Source: Pseudomonas alcaliphila JAB1
GTDB taxonomy: Bacteria > Pseudomonadota > Gammaproteobacteria > Pseudomonadales > Pseudomonadaceae
NCBI RefSeq assembly: GCF_001941865.1
Contig: NZ_CP016162.1
Coordinates: forward strand, 1,426,001 to 1,490,000
Reading direction: 5' to 3'
DNA length: 64,000 bases
In this document: positions 1 to 9,318 of the stretch, piece after piece
Numbering within the stretch: the first letter of the stretch is position 1
How the letters are laid out: each line of letters starts with the position of its first letter
The notes under the pieces: generated by a model
Seen by the model: only the letters and a program-made list of their open reading frames with translations
Databases searched by the model: none
What the model was told of the DNA's origin: nothing
Position numbers and translations under genes: made by a program

Positions 1-1387
1 CGTCCATGGCCTGTTCCAGGCTGGCGACTTCCCCTTCCACCCTCGGCGCCACTTCGGTGCCGGCAATATCCAGGTCGTCCATCTCCACCCAGTTGCTGTC
101 GCAGATCGCGGCGGCGCGGAAGATCACGTTCTGCAACTGGCGCACGTTGCCTGGCCAGCGCCCGGCCAGCAGCGCCGGGAAGGTAGCCGGCGCCAGGCGG
201 CAGGGCAGGCGCTGGATCTGCGCGCAGGCCTGGGCCATGAAGTGCTGTGCCAGCAGCAGGATGTCCTGGCCACGCTCGCGCAGCGGCGGCACTTCCAGGT
301 TGAGCACATTGAGGCGGTAGAACAGGTCTTCACGGAAGCTGCCTTCGGCCACCATCTTTTCCAGGTCGCGGTGGGTGGCGCTGAGGATGCGTACGTCCAC
401 CTTCACCTCGCGGTCGCCACCGACGCGGCGGAAGCTGCCGTCGCTGAGAAAGCGCAGCAGCTTGGCCTGCAGATAGGGCGACATCTCGCCGATCTCGTCG
501 AGAAACACCGTGCCCTGGTTGGCCAGCTCCAGCAGCCCCGGCTTGCCGCCGCGTTGCGCGCCGGTGAAGGCGCCAGGGGCATAGCCGAACAGCTCGCTCT
601 CGGCCAGGTTCTCCGGCAGGGCGGCGCAGTTCAGCGCCAGAAAGGGCGCAGTGCGACGCACGCTGACGGTATGACAGGCGCGCGCCACCAGCTCCTTACC
701 CGTACCGGTTTCACCGTGGATCAGCAGCGGTGCATCCAGCGACGCCACCCGCAGCGCGCGGGCCTTGAGCGCGCGGATCGGTGCCGACTCGCCAAGCAGC
801 GAATCGAACCCCTCGGCATGGTCATGATGCAGTGCAGCCAGGCGCTGGCCCATGCGGCTCGGCGCATAAAGGGTCAGCAGGCCGCCGGTCAGGCGACCGT
901 CTTCGGTGATCGGTTGGGCATCGAGCAGCAGCGGCTGGCCGGCGAAGTGCACCTCGCGCAGCGGCTGATGAAAACCGGCGGCGAGCAGCGATTGCTGCAG
1001 TGCTTCATCGGCGAACAGCGCGGCGATGCTCAGGCCTTCGGGAGGGCGGCTGCACATGTCCACCAGCGCCGGGTTGGCCAGCAGCACGGTGGCGCGGTCA
1101 TCCACCGCCAGCACCGGGTCGGGCATGGCAGCGAGCAAGGCATCGAGCTGCAGGCGGCGACGCTGGCCGGGCAGAATGTCCACCACCTCCACGCTCTGCA
1201 CGCCATGCACCTGCAACAGCGCGCCGCGCAGTTCCTCGAGCACGGCGGCGCTGAGGGTCGGTGCGTCGATGTAGACGTTTGGCGGTACCATCTCCACTGC
1301 ATCGAGGTTCAGATTGCGCCCGCCAAGCAGCGCCAGGACTTCCTGGGTGATGCCGACGCGGTCGATGAAACTGACGTGGATGCGCAT
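1..1387 (-). CDS. phhR: PhhR/TyrR-family sigma-54-dependent regulator (3' end outside window)
   Basis: Transcriptional activator of aromatic amino acid (phenylalanine/tyrosine) catabolism that works with sigma-54 RNA polymerase. Read from an ATG at 1387 on the minus strand, the protein opens with an ACT-like domain ([18 protein letters not shown]), then a PAS-like segment, then an AAA+ domain with Walker A GETGTGKE, the sigma-54 contact loop GAFTGA (inside [15 protein letters not shown]) and the Walker B region [12 protein letters not shown]. About 462 residues are present; the C-terminal helix-turn-helix is cut by the window edge. An intact GAFTGA loop separates it from E. coli TyrR, which as known for that family does not activate sigma-54 promoters, and fits pseudomonad PhhR. 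Assignment to PhhR rather than a TyrR paralogue rests on recalled similarity. Confidence 0.85.
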   Translation of the reverse strand, partial: MRIHVSFIDRVGITQEVLALLGGRNLNLDAVEMVPPNVYIDAPTLSAAVLEELRGALLQVHGVQSVEVVDILPGQRRRLQLDALLAAMPDPVLAVDDRATVLLANPALVDMCSRPPEGLSIAALFADEALQQSLLAAGFHQPLREVHFAGQPLLLDAQPITEDGRLTGGLLTLYAPSRMGQRLAALHHDHAEGFDSLLGESAPIRALKARALRVASLDAPLLIHGETGTGKELVARACHTVSVRRTAPFLALNCAALPENLAESELFGYAPGAFTGAQRGGKPGLLELANQGTVFLDEIGEMSPYLQAKLLRFLSDGSFRRVGGDREVKVDVRILSATHRDLEKMVAEGSFREDLFYRLNVLNLEVPPLRERGQDILLLAQHFMAQACAQIQRLPCRLAPATFPALLAGRWPGNVRQLQNVIFRAAAICDSNWVEMDDLDIAGTEVAPRVEGEVASLEQAMD

Positions 1388-1460
1388 TGATGACGGTCGA
1401 ATTGGGCGAACAGGCGGCGATTATGCCTGCTCTGCCCGGCATGAGGAAAAGGGCAACAGC

Positions 1461-1658
1461 GTGAGTACAGAAAAACCGAGCCGCGCCGACTACCACCGCC
1501 AGCACCAGGCCCGCGCCGAAGCCGAGGCCCAGCGTCTGCTGGCGCGCAAGGCCGAGATGCAAGGGCGCTGGCTACCCTGGGTGGCGCAGGAGCTGTACCA
1601 GCTCAGCCCACCGGAGTTCGCCAACATGGTGCGGCGGGAGTTGCAGCGCCTGGCATGA
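1461..1658 (+). CDS. small conserved pseudomonad protein, function unknown
   Basis: 65-residue protein starting MSTEKPSRADYHRQHQ, highly charged and probably alpha-helical, with no membrane segment or known motif. The GTG start at 1461 was chosen because an AGGAAAAGGG purine stretch lies just upstream; an upstream in-frame extension would overlap the divergent regulator and look unlike protein. It is divergent from phhR with 73 bp between the starts, so the two may share a regulatory region. I do not recognise a function. Confidence 0.55.
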   Translation: MSTEKPSRADYHRQHQARAEAEAQRLLARKAEMQGRWLPWVAQELYQLSPPEFANMVRRELQRLA

Positions 1659-1678
1659 ATGGCGAGCCGCATACCAAC

Positions 1679-1762
1679 TGTAGGAGCTGCGCTCCGCAGC
1701 GAATGCGATCATTCAGGCGATAGAGAACTCAAGCGCTTCGCCCCGGGGCGGGGCTCCTACAG
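1679..1762. repeat. inverted pair of Pseudomonas REP-like sequences
   Basis: A GTAGGAGCTGCGCTCCGCAGCG-type unit at 1679 faces its inverted counterpart (CCCGGGGCGGGGCTCCTACA) ending near 1762. Pairs built on the core GTAGGAGC...CGCAGCGAA are typical pseudomonad REP doublets. The rest of 1659-1950 holds further degenerate direct and inverted GTAGGGCGTACTCG-type units and no gene that I can support. Confidence 0.6.
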
Positions 1763-1950
1763 CCAAGTAGGGCGTACTCGGCTTTGGCTTCCTGCGTCGC
1801 TCTACCTCCTGCATCCATGCAGTCGTCGCGAAGCAGCGAGTAGGGCGTACTCGCGAAGCAGTACGCCGTTGGGGGGCGCAATGGGCGTGGGTTGTGGTGC
1901 CGGACTCGGCATGGCTCGGCGGACTGTTCGCCTAGGCTCCTGAGTCCGCC

Positions 1951-2649
1951 CTACGCACGCTTGCGCGCACAGCTGCTCATATCCACCTTGCCCACATAAG
2001 GATTGCCCCAGCCCATCACGCAGGCTACCTGCTGGTTGCGTTGCTGCTCCCAGACCTTGGGCGGGTAGGCCTTGCTCCAGGCTTCGTAGAGCTGCCGGTC
2101 CTGTTTCGACAGGCGCAGCTTGTAACGGTCGGACATGTAGAAATAGGTGCGCGCGATCATTCCGCGGATGGCCGGGCGCGGCATCACCTTGCGCGCCTTG
2201 AAGTCCACCACCGTCTCGCAACGGCCGTATTGATGCGGCTTCTGCGGCAGCCAGGCGAAGCTGTAGTTGCTGCGGTCGCCATTCACTTCGCCGATGCTCG
2301 GCACCAGGTTGTGCAGGTCGGCCTCGGCCTTGCGGAACTGCACGTCGTTGGCTGCGCAGTTCTTGCGGCCGCCTTTCTGCCAGCACTGACGTTGATGGCC
2401 GATCACCCAGGCCGGGACGATATGTTCCCACTCGATGCGCTGGGCGCGATTGGCGTTCTTGCGTGGCGTGTAACCACAGGAACGCAGATCGACCCGATTG
2501 CCGCTGTACTTGCAGCCGCAATAGAACTCGGTGGACTGCTGCTCATACAGCGGCCAGGCCAGGCGCTTGGCCTCGGCGAAAGTGGCGGGTGCGGCGTGCA
2601 GGGACAGGGCTGTGAAACAGCAGAGCAGGGGCAGTAGGCGTCGAATCAT
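1951..2649 (-). CDS. endA: periplasmic/secreted endonuclease I (EndA/NucM family)
   Basis: Non-specific DNA endonuclease of the endonuclease I family, expected in the periplasm. The 232-residue protein begins with a clear signal peptide (MIRRLLPLLCCFTALSLHAA, cleavage near AAPA). The mature part carries the family core EWEHIVPAW, in which the His is catalytic in EndA/NucM enzymes, followed by NLVPSIGEVNGDRSN, which also matches the family (Asn-Leu-x-Pro and the GDRSN block). Paired cysteines (FYCGCKYSG, CGYTP, CWQ, NCAAN) suggest disulfides, as in secreted members. It is monocistronic and convergent with the region at 1461-1658. Length is normal for the family. Confidence 0.9.
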   Translation of the reverse strand: MIRRLLPLLCCFTALSLHAAPATFAEAKRLAWPLYEQQSTEFYCGCKYSGNRVDLRSCGYTPRKNANRAQRIEWEHIVPAWVIGHQRQCWQKGGRKNCAANDVQFRKAEADLHNLVPSIGEVNGDRSNYSFAWLPQKPHQYGRCETVVDFKARKVMPRPAIRGMIARTYFYMSDRYKLRLSKQDRQLYEAWSKAYPPKVWEQQRNQQVACVMGWGNPYVGKVDMSSCARKRA

Positions 2650-2815
2650 GGGGCGGCAGAGTAGCCGTCACCGCTGTCGATGTGAAGATGGAAATGTCAG
2701 GTTTTTCAAATGCTTGGGTGGTGGCAAGAAGCCTTGATGGCGGGCGGGATGGCGCATTGGGTGCTGCTCGGCTCGTCAACCTGCAAGCAGCACTTTCGCC
2801 CTCCCGCCCTTGCCG

Positions 2816-3949
2816 TCAGCTGAACCTCGGCAAGCGTTGATCCGAATCGTTGCCCTCGCTCTGGGCCGGCTGCGGCAGGCCATCGACCTTGAGTACCGGC
2901 ATCCTCTCGCCTACCAGGCGCAGATCGCGGCGGGGCAGGGCGAAGCGCACATCCAGCTCGCGCAGGGCATCGAGTAGTTGCAGATTGATCTCCTGCTGGA
3001 TGTCCATGTACTGGTTGTAGTCCGAGGTCAGCACGATATAGACCACCTCGAAGGTCAGCTGGCTTTCATCGAAGCCGAGAAAATGCGCGCGGTCGAACCT
3101 CGCCTTGGGCGTGGCACGGATGATATCGCCGACCTTCTCCGCCACCTGGCGCACCTTGTCGCTCTGGGTGTCGTAGTTGATGCCGAACTTGAAAACGATC
3201 CGGCGGGTATCCATGCGTTTGTAGTTGTGTACGACCTGGCGCAGCAGGTCGGCGTTGGCACACACCACCTGCTCACCGCTGAGGCTGCGAATACGCGTGG
3301 TCTTCAGGCCGATATGCTCGATGCTCCCGGCCACCTCGCCGAACACCACGAAATCACCGATCTCGAACGGCTTGTCGACGCCAATCGATAGCGAAGCGAA
3401 TACATCGCTGAGCACCGTCTGCACCGCCAGCGCCACGGCGATACCACCGACACCCAGGCTGGCTACCAGCGCGGTGATATCCACCCCCAGGTTGGCCAGG
3501 ATCGACAGTAACATCACCGACCACACCACGATCAGAATCATGATGCTGATGATGGTGGTCATCACCGGGTTATAGCTGCCGCCGCTCTTGCCTATCACCA
3601 GGCTGCGCGACCACAAGCGCACGCCGGTATCGACCCACAACGCTACCTGCAGGGCCAGGGCAACGAACCAGGTATGGCTCAGCGCGCTTTGCCAGGCGAG
3701 CGGCAAGTCCGCCAGACGCAACGCCAACAGCAGGGAAAACGCCAACAACAACACGCGGCTGGTGCGGCCGATGACCATGGCGATGAAGTGTGACCAACTG
3801 CTCTCCTGGTCCGCCGACCCAGCCTTCAGGCGCTTGTGCAGGGTGTTCACCAGGGTACGCAGCACGCTGTAGATCAGCGCCGTGGCGACCAGGACAATCG
3901 CCACGTTGAGCCAGACATCGCGTTCAAGCCAGATATTCCACTGTTCCAT
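2816..3949 (-). CDS. MscS-family mechanosensitive ion channel
   Basis: Inner-membrane small-conductance mechanosensitive channel protein, 377 residues. Four to five hydrophobic segments occupy roughly the first 190 residues. They are followed by the MscS pore-helix/beta-domain signature (ALVASLGVGGIAVALAVQ, then LSDVFASLSIGVDKPFEIGD) and the soluble cytoplasmic domain (SLSGEQVVCANADLLRQVVHNYKR). The ATG at 3949 (MEQWNIW) is preferred because GGAGG lies about 10 nt upstream; an in-frame ATG at 3976 has no Shine-Dalgarno sequence. The channel probably responds to osmotic downshift or a related membrane tension cue, but the particular subgroup is not identified. Confidence 0.88.
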   Translation of the reverse strand: MEQWNIWLERDVWLNVAIVLVATALIYSVLRTLVNTLHKRLKAGSADQESSWSHFIAMVIGRTSRVLLLAFSLLLALRLADLPLAWQSALSHTWFVALALQVALWVDTGVRLWSRSLVIGKSGGSYNPVMTTIISIMILIVVWSVMLLSILANLGVDITALVASLGVGGIAVALAVQTVLSDVFASLSIGVDKPFEIGDFVVFGEVAGSIEHIGLKTTRIRSLSGEQVVCANADLLRQVVHNYKRMDTRRIVFKFGINYDTQSDKVRQVAEKVGDIIRATPKARFDRAHFLGFDESQLTFEVVYIVLTSDYNQYMDIQQEINLQLLDALRELDVRFALPRRDLRLVGERMPVLKVDGLPQPAQSEGNDSDQRLPRFS

Positions 3950-4158
3950 CGCCAGGGGCCTCCAGAAAAAAGACATATAGGGTTCTGGTGGTGTTGAGGG
4001 GCAGAAGTTCCAGTTGGATCAGTGCTTTGGCGAGAGGGCAGCGCGGGCTTGAGGTAACTACTACCTGATCAAGACGGCGATAAACCAGAAGCGTCGGGCA
4101 TCGTGCAAAGGCATCGATGCGGTCGCCCGAACGGCTGGCCGTCACCCGCGCTGCGTCG

Positions 4159-5802
4159 TCAGGCTGCCCGCACCTTGAAGAAGCTCACCTTGTCGGTCAG
4201 GCGGTTCGCCAGGGTTGCCAGCTCCTGGCTGGAGGCCGCCACCTGCTCCGAGCCTGCGGAGGTTTCCAGAGTCGCGTTGTGGATGCGGCTGATGTTCTGG
4301 TTGACCTCCTCGGCGACCGCGCTTTGCTGTTCCGAGGCGCTGGCTATCTGCGTGTTCATGTCATTGATCGCGGTCACTTCATCACTGATCTTGCTCAGCG
4401 CCTGCTCGGCCAGCACGGTCTGCTCGACGGTCTTCTGCGCCAACTCGCGGCTCTCGAGCATCACCTCTGCAGCCTTGCCGGCGCCCTCCTGGAGCTTGGC
4501 GATCATGCCGCGAATTTCCCGTGTCGAGTCCTGCGTGCGGGTCGCCAGGGAGCGCACCTCGTCCGCCACCACCGCAAAGCCACGGCCGTGCTCGCCGGCG
4601 CGGGCAGCCTCGATGGCGGCATTGAGCGCCAGCAGGTTGGTCTGTTCGGCGATGGAGGTAATCACCTCGATGATCTTTTCGATGCTCTCGCTGTCGGTGG
4701 AAACCTGCTGCACGCTTTGCGTCGCGCTCTCAAGGGTGCGTGCCAGGGTCTGGATGGCGGTTGCCGTCTCGTTCACCACGCGATTGCCAATGGTCACCTC
4801 GCCGCCGGCATTACGTGTGGCGGCCGCTGCGCTGGCGGCATAGTTGGCCACCTCGCTGACCGTGGCGGCCATCTGGTTGATCGCGGTGGCCATTTGCTCG
4901 GCTTCGCTCGATTGCAGGCGAATCTGCTGGTTGTTGCTGTCGGACGTGGCCATCAGCTGATCCGACGAATGCGTCAGCTCCGTTGCCGCGCTGCGTACCT
5001 GCGCGATGGTGTCGCTCAGGTGGCGAACCATGTTCTGCAGATCCGCCATCACGCTATTCGGATACTGCGTCTCGATCTGCTGATCAAGCTCACCCTTGGC
5101 CAACTGCTGGATCACCTGCGCGACCCGGTGCGGCTCGGCGCCCAGTGTCGATTTCAACTTGTTGATGATTACCAGGCTGATGCCCACGCTCAGCAGCAAT
5201 GCAACGCCCGTGACCAGCAAAATCAGCAAACGGAAGCCACCGGCCACCTCGCGCACCTCGCCTAGATCCTGGCTGATCACCTCTTCCTGGTGATCGATAA
5301 AGGTATTGATGTGCTTGAGCCACTCGCTGTAAGCCGGAGAAACCCGCTCCATCAACAGCGGCAGTGCTGCCTGGTTGCCGTCGCGGCGCAGGCTGATCAA
5401 CTGCTCGGTCAGTGCCAGCGTGCTGCGCTCGATGGTCTTGATGTTCTCCAGCAGGCGCTGTTCCGCTGCAGTGGGCGCCTGTTTCGCCAGCAGCGTTTCC
5501 ATGGCCTGCGCCGATTCCTGATAGAAGCGATCAAGACGCTGGATCTCGTTCAGGTGCCCGGTCAACGCCGCGCCATCGCCATCCAGTACCGCGTCGCGAA
5601 TGGCGATGGCTCGGTCATGCACACTGCCGCGAAAGTTGATCGCGTAGCGCTGTTTCAGCGCGGCGCCATCGCTGACGGCGGTCAGCGTCTCGTCGATGAA
5701 ACCGACGCGCTGCACACCGATGAGCGTGATCAGAATCATCAGCGACAGCACCAGGCCGAAGCCCAGGCTCAGACGCTGAGCAATACTCATGGGGGAATTC
5801 AT
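4159..5802 (-). CDS. methyl-accepting chemotaxis protein
   Basis: Transmembrane chemoreceptor of 547 residues. An N-terminal membrane segment ([20 protein letters not shown]) precedes a helical periplasmic ligand-binding domain of the four-helix-bundle type (about residues 35-190). A second membrane segment ([20 protein letters not shown]), a HAMP linker and the cytoplasmic signalling helices follow. The conserved hairpin tip is intact ([19 protein letters not shown] then [15 protein letters not shown]), so CheA/CheW coupling is expected. The start at 5802 is set by AGGAGT seven bases upstream; an earlier in-frame ATG lacks one. The ligand cannot be told from sequence. It stands alone, convergent with nothing obvious. 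Confidence 0.92.
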   Translation of the reverse strand: MNSPMSIAQRLSLGFGLVLSLMILITLIGVQRVGFIDETLTAVSDGAALKQRYAINFRGSVHDRAIAIRDAVLDGDGAALTGHLNEIQRLDRFYQESAQAMETLLAKQAPTAAEQRLLENIKTIERSTLALTEQLISLRRDGNQAALPLLMERVSPAYSEWLKHINTFIDHQEEVISQDLGEVREVAGGFRLLILLVTGVALLLSVGISLVIINKLKSTLGAEPHRVAQVIQQLAKGELDQQIETQYPNSVMADLQNMVRHLSDTIAQVRSAATELTHSSDQLMATSDSNNQQIRLQSSEAEQMATAINQMAATVSEVANYAASAAAATRNAGGEVTIGNRVVNETATAIQTLARTLESATQSVQQVSTDSESIEKIIEVITSIAEQTNLLALNAAIEAARAGEHGRGFAVVADEVRSLATRTQDSTREIRGMIAKLQEGAGKAAEVMLESRELAQKTVEQTVLAEQALSKISDEVTAINDMNTQIASASEQQSAVAEEVNQNISRIHNATLETSAGSEQVAASSQELATLANRLTDKVSFFKVRAA

Positions 5803-6356
5803 GCGGTTACTCCTGAAGATGCAGACAACGCCGCGCGGCTTGCGCGATTCACACACCCGGCCTGCTGCGATCTTGTACATTATTTTCTGTTTGTATAGCT
5901 ATTAGGGCTTTTCAATGGGCAAGCTTGACGAAGCTAATTGATGGCACTTTGCCTCTCTAGATCGCGCGTCTTGGCTGGATGTGGCTCAATCTCTAGGCCT
6001 GGCGAGGGGCGTGCTGGGCGATGAACGGCGTGCTTGTGGGGGGCTGAGCGTCGTAAAGGAACGTCGGAATCTTGTACAAGCTGATCGTCGCTGCCCTGCC
6101 TATTGCTGTGTCGCACGACTACAAGTCAAGGACGGCGCACCTGCGGATTCGAGCTGTTGATGCTGAACCGGGTCGCGTGAGGCTGGGGATAGATTTGATT
6201 CTTGGGCGGGGGGAGGCGATTAGTGTCGCACTGAAAGCCGTCATGCCCGCGCAGCGGGCATCCAGAACCGACGAATCATCTGGGCTCCCGCCTTCGCGGG
6301 AGTGACGATAAACGGCTTTTCAGAACATCCTTAAATCAATCCTCTTTCATCAACGC
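5803..6356. other. non-coding stretch with a nested dispersed repeat
   Basis: No gene is supported in these 554 bases. At 6234-6319 there is a nested structure: outer arms AAAGCCGT (6234-6241) and ACGGCTTT (6312-6319) enclose two hairpins, ATGCCCGC-GCA-GCGGGCAT (6243-6261) and CTCCCGC...GCGGGAG (6285-6302). Units of the form ATGCCCGCGCAGCGGGCAT / CTCCCGCCTTCGCGGGAG are familiar as dispersed intergenic repeats in pseudomonads. The remainder shows nothing I recognise. Confidence 0.5.
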
Positions 6357-6584
6357 TCATTGCTGTTTTGCCGAAGCGCTGGATTGTTGTACGAGCTTCG
6401 CCAGAGGCTGTAGCGACCAGAAAAACAGGAGCAACATCGTGGTGGCGAGATGGCTCAGTGCTTCCGAAAACTCGCCACGCCACAGATAAAGCGCAAACAG
6501 GGAGCCGCTGTAGAGAGTGGCTGCCAGCAGGATCAGTCGGCACAGCTGGATGCTGCGTTTGGTGAAGAACTTGTGGTTGTTCAT
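6357..6584 (-). CDS. small two-pass membrane protein, unknown function
   Basis: 75-residue protein with two hydrophobic spans (LCRLILLAATLYSGSLFALYL and ALSHLATTMLLLFFWSLQPL) joined by a short charged loop; both ends are hydrophilic. The ATG at 6584 has AAGGAA eight bases upstream. It is a single gene between the non-coding stretch and the AT-rich defence locus. No family is recognised. Confidence 0.5.
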   Translation of the reverse strand: MNNHKFFTKRSIQLCRLILLAATLYSGSLFALYLWRGEFSEALSHLATTMLLLFFWSLQPLAKLVQQSSASAKQQ

Positions 6585-6854
6585 TAGGGAATTCCTTTTC
6601 GCGGTATGAGGTAGCAGGCGTAATCATAATGAGATGCTGTGATATTGGGCGGGAATCGGACCCTTTTCAGCCCCTTGCTGTGATCTGCAAAGCCCGGCTC
6701 TACTGGTCTCGCAGCTCAGCCGGAGTGGCATTACTCCGCTATCCCTTGTAATGATTTCGACACTTTTTCGACAGTACATAAATTTTAAATTGAAAGCTGT
6801 GCATTTCTATAGTGCGAGTTTGACAATGAATTTAATGTTGATTTTAAGCTGTTG

Positions 6855-7529
6855 TTAGATGGGGAAGTTTTCAATCTTCGCTCTAAGTTCTTGCAATGTT
6901 AAGGTGTGTTTTCTTAGGAAGGCTCGAGTAAATGATGCGAATTTTGCACTTTCTTTAACTCGTGCTTTAATTTTTACTCCGAGTAGTTCTCGATGCTCTG
7001 TATCTTGTGTTTCGGTGAACTCTAAAACGTATTGGTTTAATTCGAGTAGCTCTTTGCAGATTTTCTTTCTGAGGTCGTTAGATTCTATTTTTTTCATCGG
7101 AGTGGTTCCGTTGAAAACGCCTAACAGCATCTCTTTCGTGAGTTTCGACTCATCAGTGTTGTGGTGGTCTTGAATGGCGACTTGCTCTGAAGGGAACGGA
7201 GAGTAAATGTATTCAAGTTTGCTCTCGATGTTTGGATCATTCAAGCAGTTAAGAATGGTGTCGTACTTTGATAGCTTGATGTTGTTGCAGTGCCCACAAG
7301 ACCAGCAGAGATTAATCCAAGAGAATTTTAAATTTTTATCTTCTTTGTGTGGAATTAAGTGTTCTATGTTTATAGATTGAGGTATGTCTTCGCATATGTA
7401 GCATTTGTTGTGGAAGTCTATTTGTAGCTGTGTTAGTACCGACTCTAGTCTGTATGTGCCATTGGGCTTTTCTTTTTCTATTAGTAGTTCTGCTGTTGGG
7501 CCGGGCATGGTCTTAGGATAGTGTTGCAT
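6855..7529 (-). CDS. ptuB: Septu-type HNH nuclease (PtuB-like)
   Basis: Candidate effector nuclease of a Septu anti-phage system, 224 residues. The HNH/zinc core is visible at residues 40-95: CYICEDIPQSINIEHLIPH followed by NLCWSCGHCNNIK. It supplies two CxxC pairs, the catalytic His of IEHLIPH and the Asn of the HNH motif. The gene starts 5 bp after ptuA stops and has no strong Shine-Dalgarno sequence, which points to translational coupling. Base composition is far more AT-rich than the neighbours, so the pair was probably acquired horizontally. PtuAB pairs also occur in some retrons, but no reverse transcriptase is present here. Family placement rests on the ATPase + HNH arrangement and the motifs. 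Confidence 0.72.
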   Translation of the reverse strand: MQHYPKTMPGPTAELLIEKEKPNGTYRLESVLTQLQIDFHNKCYICEDIPQSINIEHLIPHKEDKNLKFSWINLCWSCGHCNNIKLSKYDTILNCLNDPNIESKLEYIYSPFPSEQVAIQDHHNTDESKLTKEMLLGVFNGTTPMKKIESNDLRKKICKELLELNQYVLEFTETQDTEHRELLGVKIKARVKESAKFASFTRAFLRKHTLTLQELRAKIENFPI

Positions 7530-7534
7530 AGCTA

Positions 7535-8722
7535 CTACTCAATATTCTTAAGTGCCAGCTTTATAGAGCTTAGCTCTAATGCTAATTCTGCTGAAGTGTA
7601 ATGACTAAACTCTTTGGAGTTGAGTTGTCCTAGAAGTTCATCCAGTATCGCTTGCGCAATGGTTTTGCTTCCTTCGTTTAAGTGTCTCTTTATGAGGTCT
7701 ACTTTTGATTTTACTTGGTCGGAGTACTTGTCGACCTGCATATAGTCCTCAAGGATTGCCTCATACGAGTAGCTTGAAAAATCGTCATGAGTTAGCCCAG
7801 TTTCTAGGTTTAGAATTTTTGTGTTTTGTAGTGATGAGACGATGAAGGGGGAGTGTGTTGTGACAATAAACTGAAATTGAGGGAAAGCTTTTACCAAGAA
7901 TGGAATAATTTTCTTTTGCAGTGAGGCGTGTAGGTGAGTTTCGGGTTCATCTATTAGAATTATTCCCCCGATATCGTTTTTTTTGCTATTTGCTTGTTCT
8001 GTCCTAAGCAGGAGTTCTGAGAAAATGGCTAGTATTGCTGACTGTCCGCTTGATAAAGATGTCAGAGAGTACTGCTTCTCTCCTTCTATAAGGTTGAAAT
8101 TGAATTTAATTCGATCAAATTGTAGTTCGAGATTTTCAATTTCTAATACTTCTCTGATTGCAAGGGTGAATGACTCAAACCAATCACCTATTGATTTGAC
8201 TGTCTCTTCGTCTCCTTCGATTCCAGCAAAGGCTTGTTGTGCTTTTTGGTTAACCAGGTATTGTATTATTGAGGGTGCTAGATAGCTATTGTTATTTCTG
8301 CTTTCAGGTATCTCGATGGGGGTGATCGAGGATGGGAGTGAGGCCTGAAGTTCTCTATGCGCAGTGAATAATATGCATATGTGTTCTTCGGGTATTAACC
8401 CTTTATGAGTTTTTAAGTTTAATTCTATTTTTTCGTCCGGGGTGGACTTGTATAGTGAAATCGCAGTGGCCTTATCAGGTGTGGGGTCAAGATCATATTC
8501 TTCTTGAGCTTTTTGTTTGTTCTTTCTATGGTTTTTTAGATTTCCATTTGTTCTTTTTATTTCTGCAAATTCTTCTTGAATGGCTTTTAATATTGTAGTC
8601 TTCCCGCAGCCATTGCGCCCGGTAATAATTAGGTGAGTTATTTTATCGCCTAATTTAACTTCTACAGGCTTTACGTTTGTAAGGTCTGTGATGTTAAAGG
8701 AAGTTATGAATGTCGAGTCCAT
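7535..8722 (-). CDS. ptuA: Septu-type ABC/SMC-like ATPase (PtuA-like)
   Basis: 395-residue ATPase, the sensor/complex subunit expected in a Septu defence system. Walker A GRNGCGKTT lies near residue 35, the ABC signature region SLTSLSSGQSAIL near 225, and Walker B plus D-loop (GGIILIDEPETHLHA) near 255, with a switch His region TTHSPFIVSS close behind. The insert between Walker A and the signature is charged and helical (about residues 50-200), as in OLD/PtuA-type ATPases. It is first in the operon with the HNH gene. The AT-rich composition contrasts with the GC-rich flanks. Confidence 0.75.
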   Translation of the reverse strand: MDSTFITSFNITDLTNVKPVEVKLGDKITHLIITGRNGCGKTTILKAIQEEFAEIKRTNGNLKNHRKNKQKAQEEYDLDPTPDKATAISLYKSTPDEKIELNLKTHKGLIPEEHICILFTAHRELQASLPSSITPIEIPESRNNNSYLAPSIIQYLVNQKAQQAFAGIEGDEETVKSIGDWFESFTLAIREVLEIENLELQFDRIKFNFNLIEGEKQYSLTSLSSGQSAILAIFSELLLRTEQANSKKNDIGGIILIDEPETHLHASLQKKIIPFLVKAFPQFQFIVTTHSPFIVSSLQNTKILNLETGLTHDDFSSYSYEAILEDYMQVDKYSDQVKSKVDLIKRHLNEGSKTIAQAILDELLGQLNSKEFSHYTSAELALELSSIKLALKNIE

Positions 8723-9025
8723 TTTTTTCCTAATTTAGCCTATGTTTCCTTGCCGTCTTGGATATGTCAGCGCCTAGCAGCTTTCAGGGTGATCGCTATC
8801 CCGCGTTGGGTTGGCTCAAGTTTTGGTTGGCTTCATTGTGTTCAGGGCTTGTCTGTCCTATCTCAGGTGCGATCTGGCCGTTCCCAAGCCAAAGGGTGTA
8901 TTTGAGGGAACAGCCCAGCGAAAAAGGGGACCGATTTTCCTCTCCAGAGCCTTTTCTGTCTGATCATAAAGCGCCATCTTTCCCGGCCCAAACCCTTGCG
9001 GTCAAGCCCTGCAAACGCCAGAAAC
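8723..9025. other. non-coding stretch between the Septu operon and the attachment site
   Basis: It contains the presumed ptuA promoter region (AT-rich up to about 8757); the sequence then returns to high GC. Short open frames on both strands here are not protein-like. I see no repeat or RNA gene in it. Confidence 0.4.
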
Positions 9026-9059
9026 GAAAAAGCCCCGTCAGTGATGACGGGGCTTTTTC
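9026..9059. terminator. bidirectional intrinsic terminator beside the att site
   Basis: A 15-bp perfect stem with flanking A and T runs (arms GAAAAAGCCCCGTCA and TGACGGGGCTTTTTC, loop GTGA). It lies immediately downstream of the tRNA-Gly 3' end (read on the minus strand), which is the normal position for a tRNA gene terminator. Confidence 0.85.
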
Positions 9060-9068
9060 TTGGCTGCC

Positions 9069-9086
9069 TGGAGCGGGTGATGGGAA
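9069..9086 (-). other. ICE attachment site: 18-bp 3' end of tRNA-Gly(UCC)
   Basis: Read on the minus strand the sequence is TTCCCATCACCCGCTCCA. I recognise it as the T-arm/acceptor 3' end of pseudomonad tRNA-Gly(UCC), including CCA. The bases beyond 9087 do not continue the tRNA, so only the 3' end is present. ICEclc-family integrases recombine in an 18-bp sequence at the 3' end of a tRNA-Gly gene and leave exactly such a copy at the tRNA-distal end. Left of it is chromosome; right of it begins ICE sequence. Confidence 0.75.
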
Positions 9087-9318
9087 CAGCACCCGGTCAC
9101 CAACTCGTTTATTACGAACATTTTTTCCGATCCAGGCGTCACGGAATGGACTCGATTGTGGACTCAAGTCTTCGGCCTGGTCAACGCAGGCCGTTGCGGG
9201 TGATCCAAAGCGAGCCAAGCACATCCATCAACAGCCAGAGCATCGGATTTCATTCCGAAGTCTATCCGTCTACTGGCACACCACGCCACAGGCCGCAACG
9301 GACAGGCGAGCTACGGCC

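Noticed and set aside
242..1390. 382-codon plus-strand open frame
   Set aside because: Antisense to the phhR-type regulator, whose domains are unmistakable.
6855..8722. retron with PtuAB effectors
   Set aside because: No reverse transcriptase gene or msr/msd-like structure next to the ATPase and HNH genes.
9069..9142. complete tRNA-Gly gene at the att site
   Set aside because: Only the last 18 bases match; the following bases cannot form the D-arm or anticodon arm.
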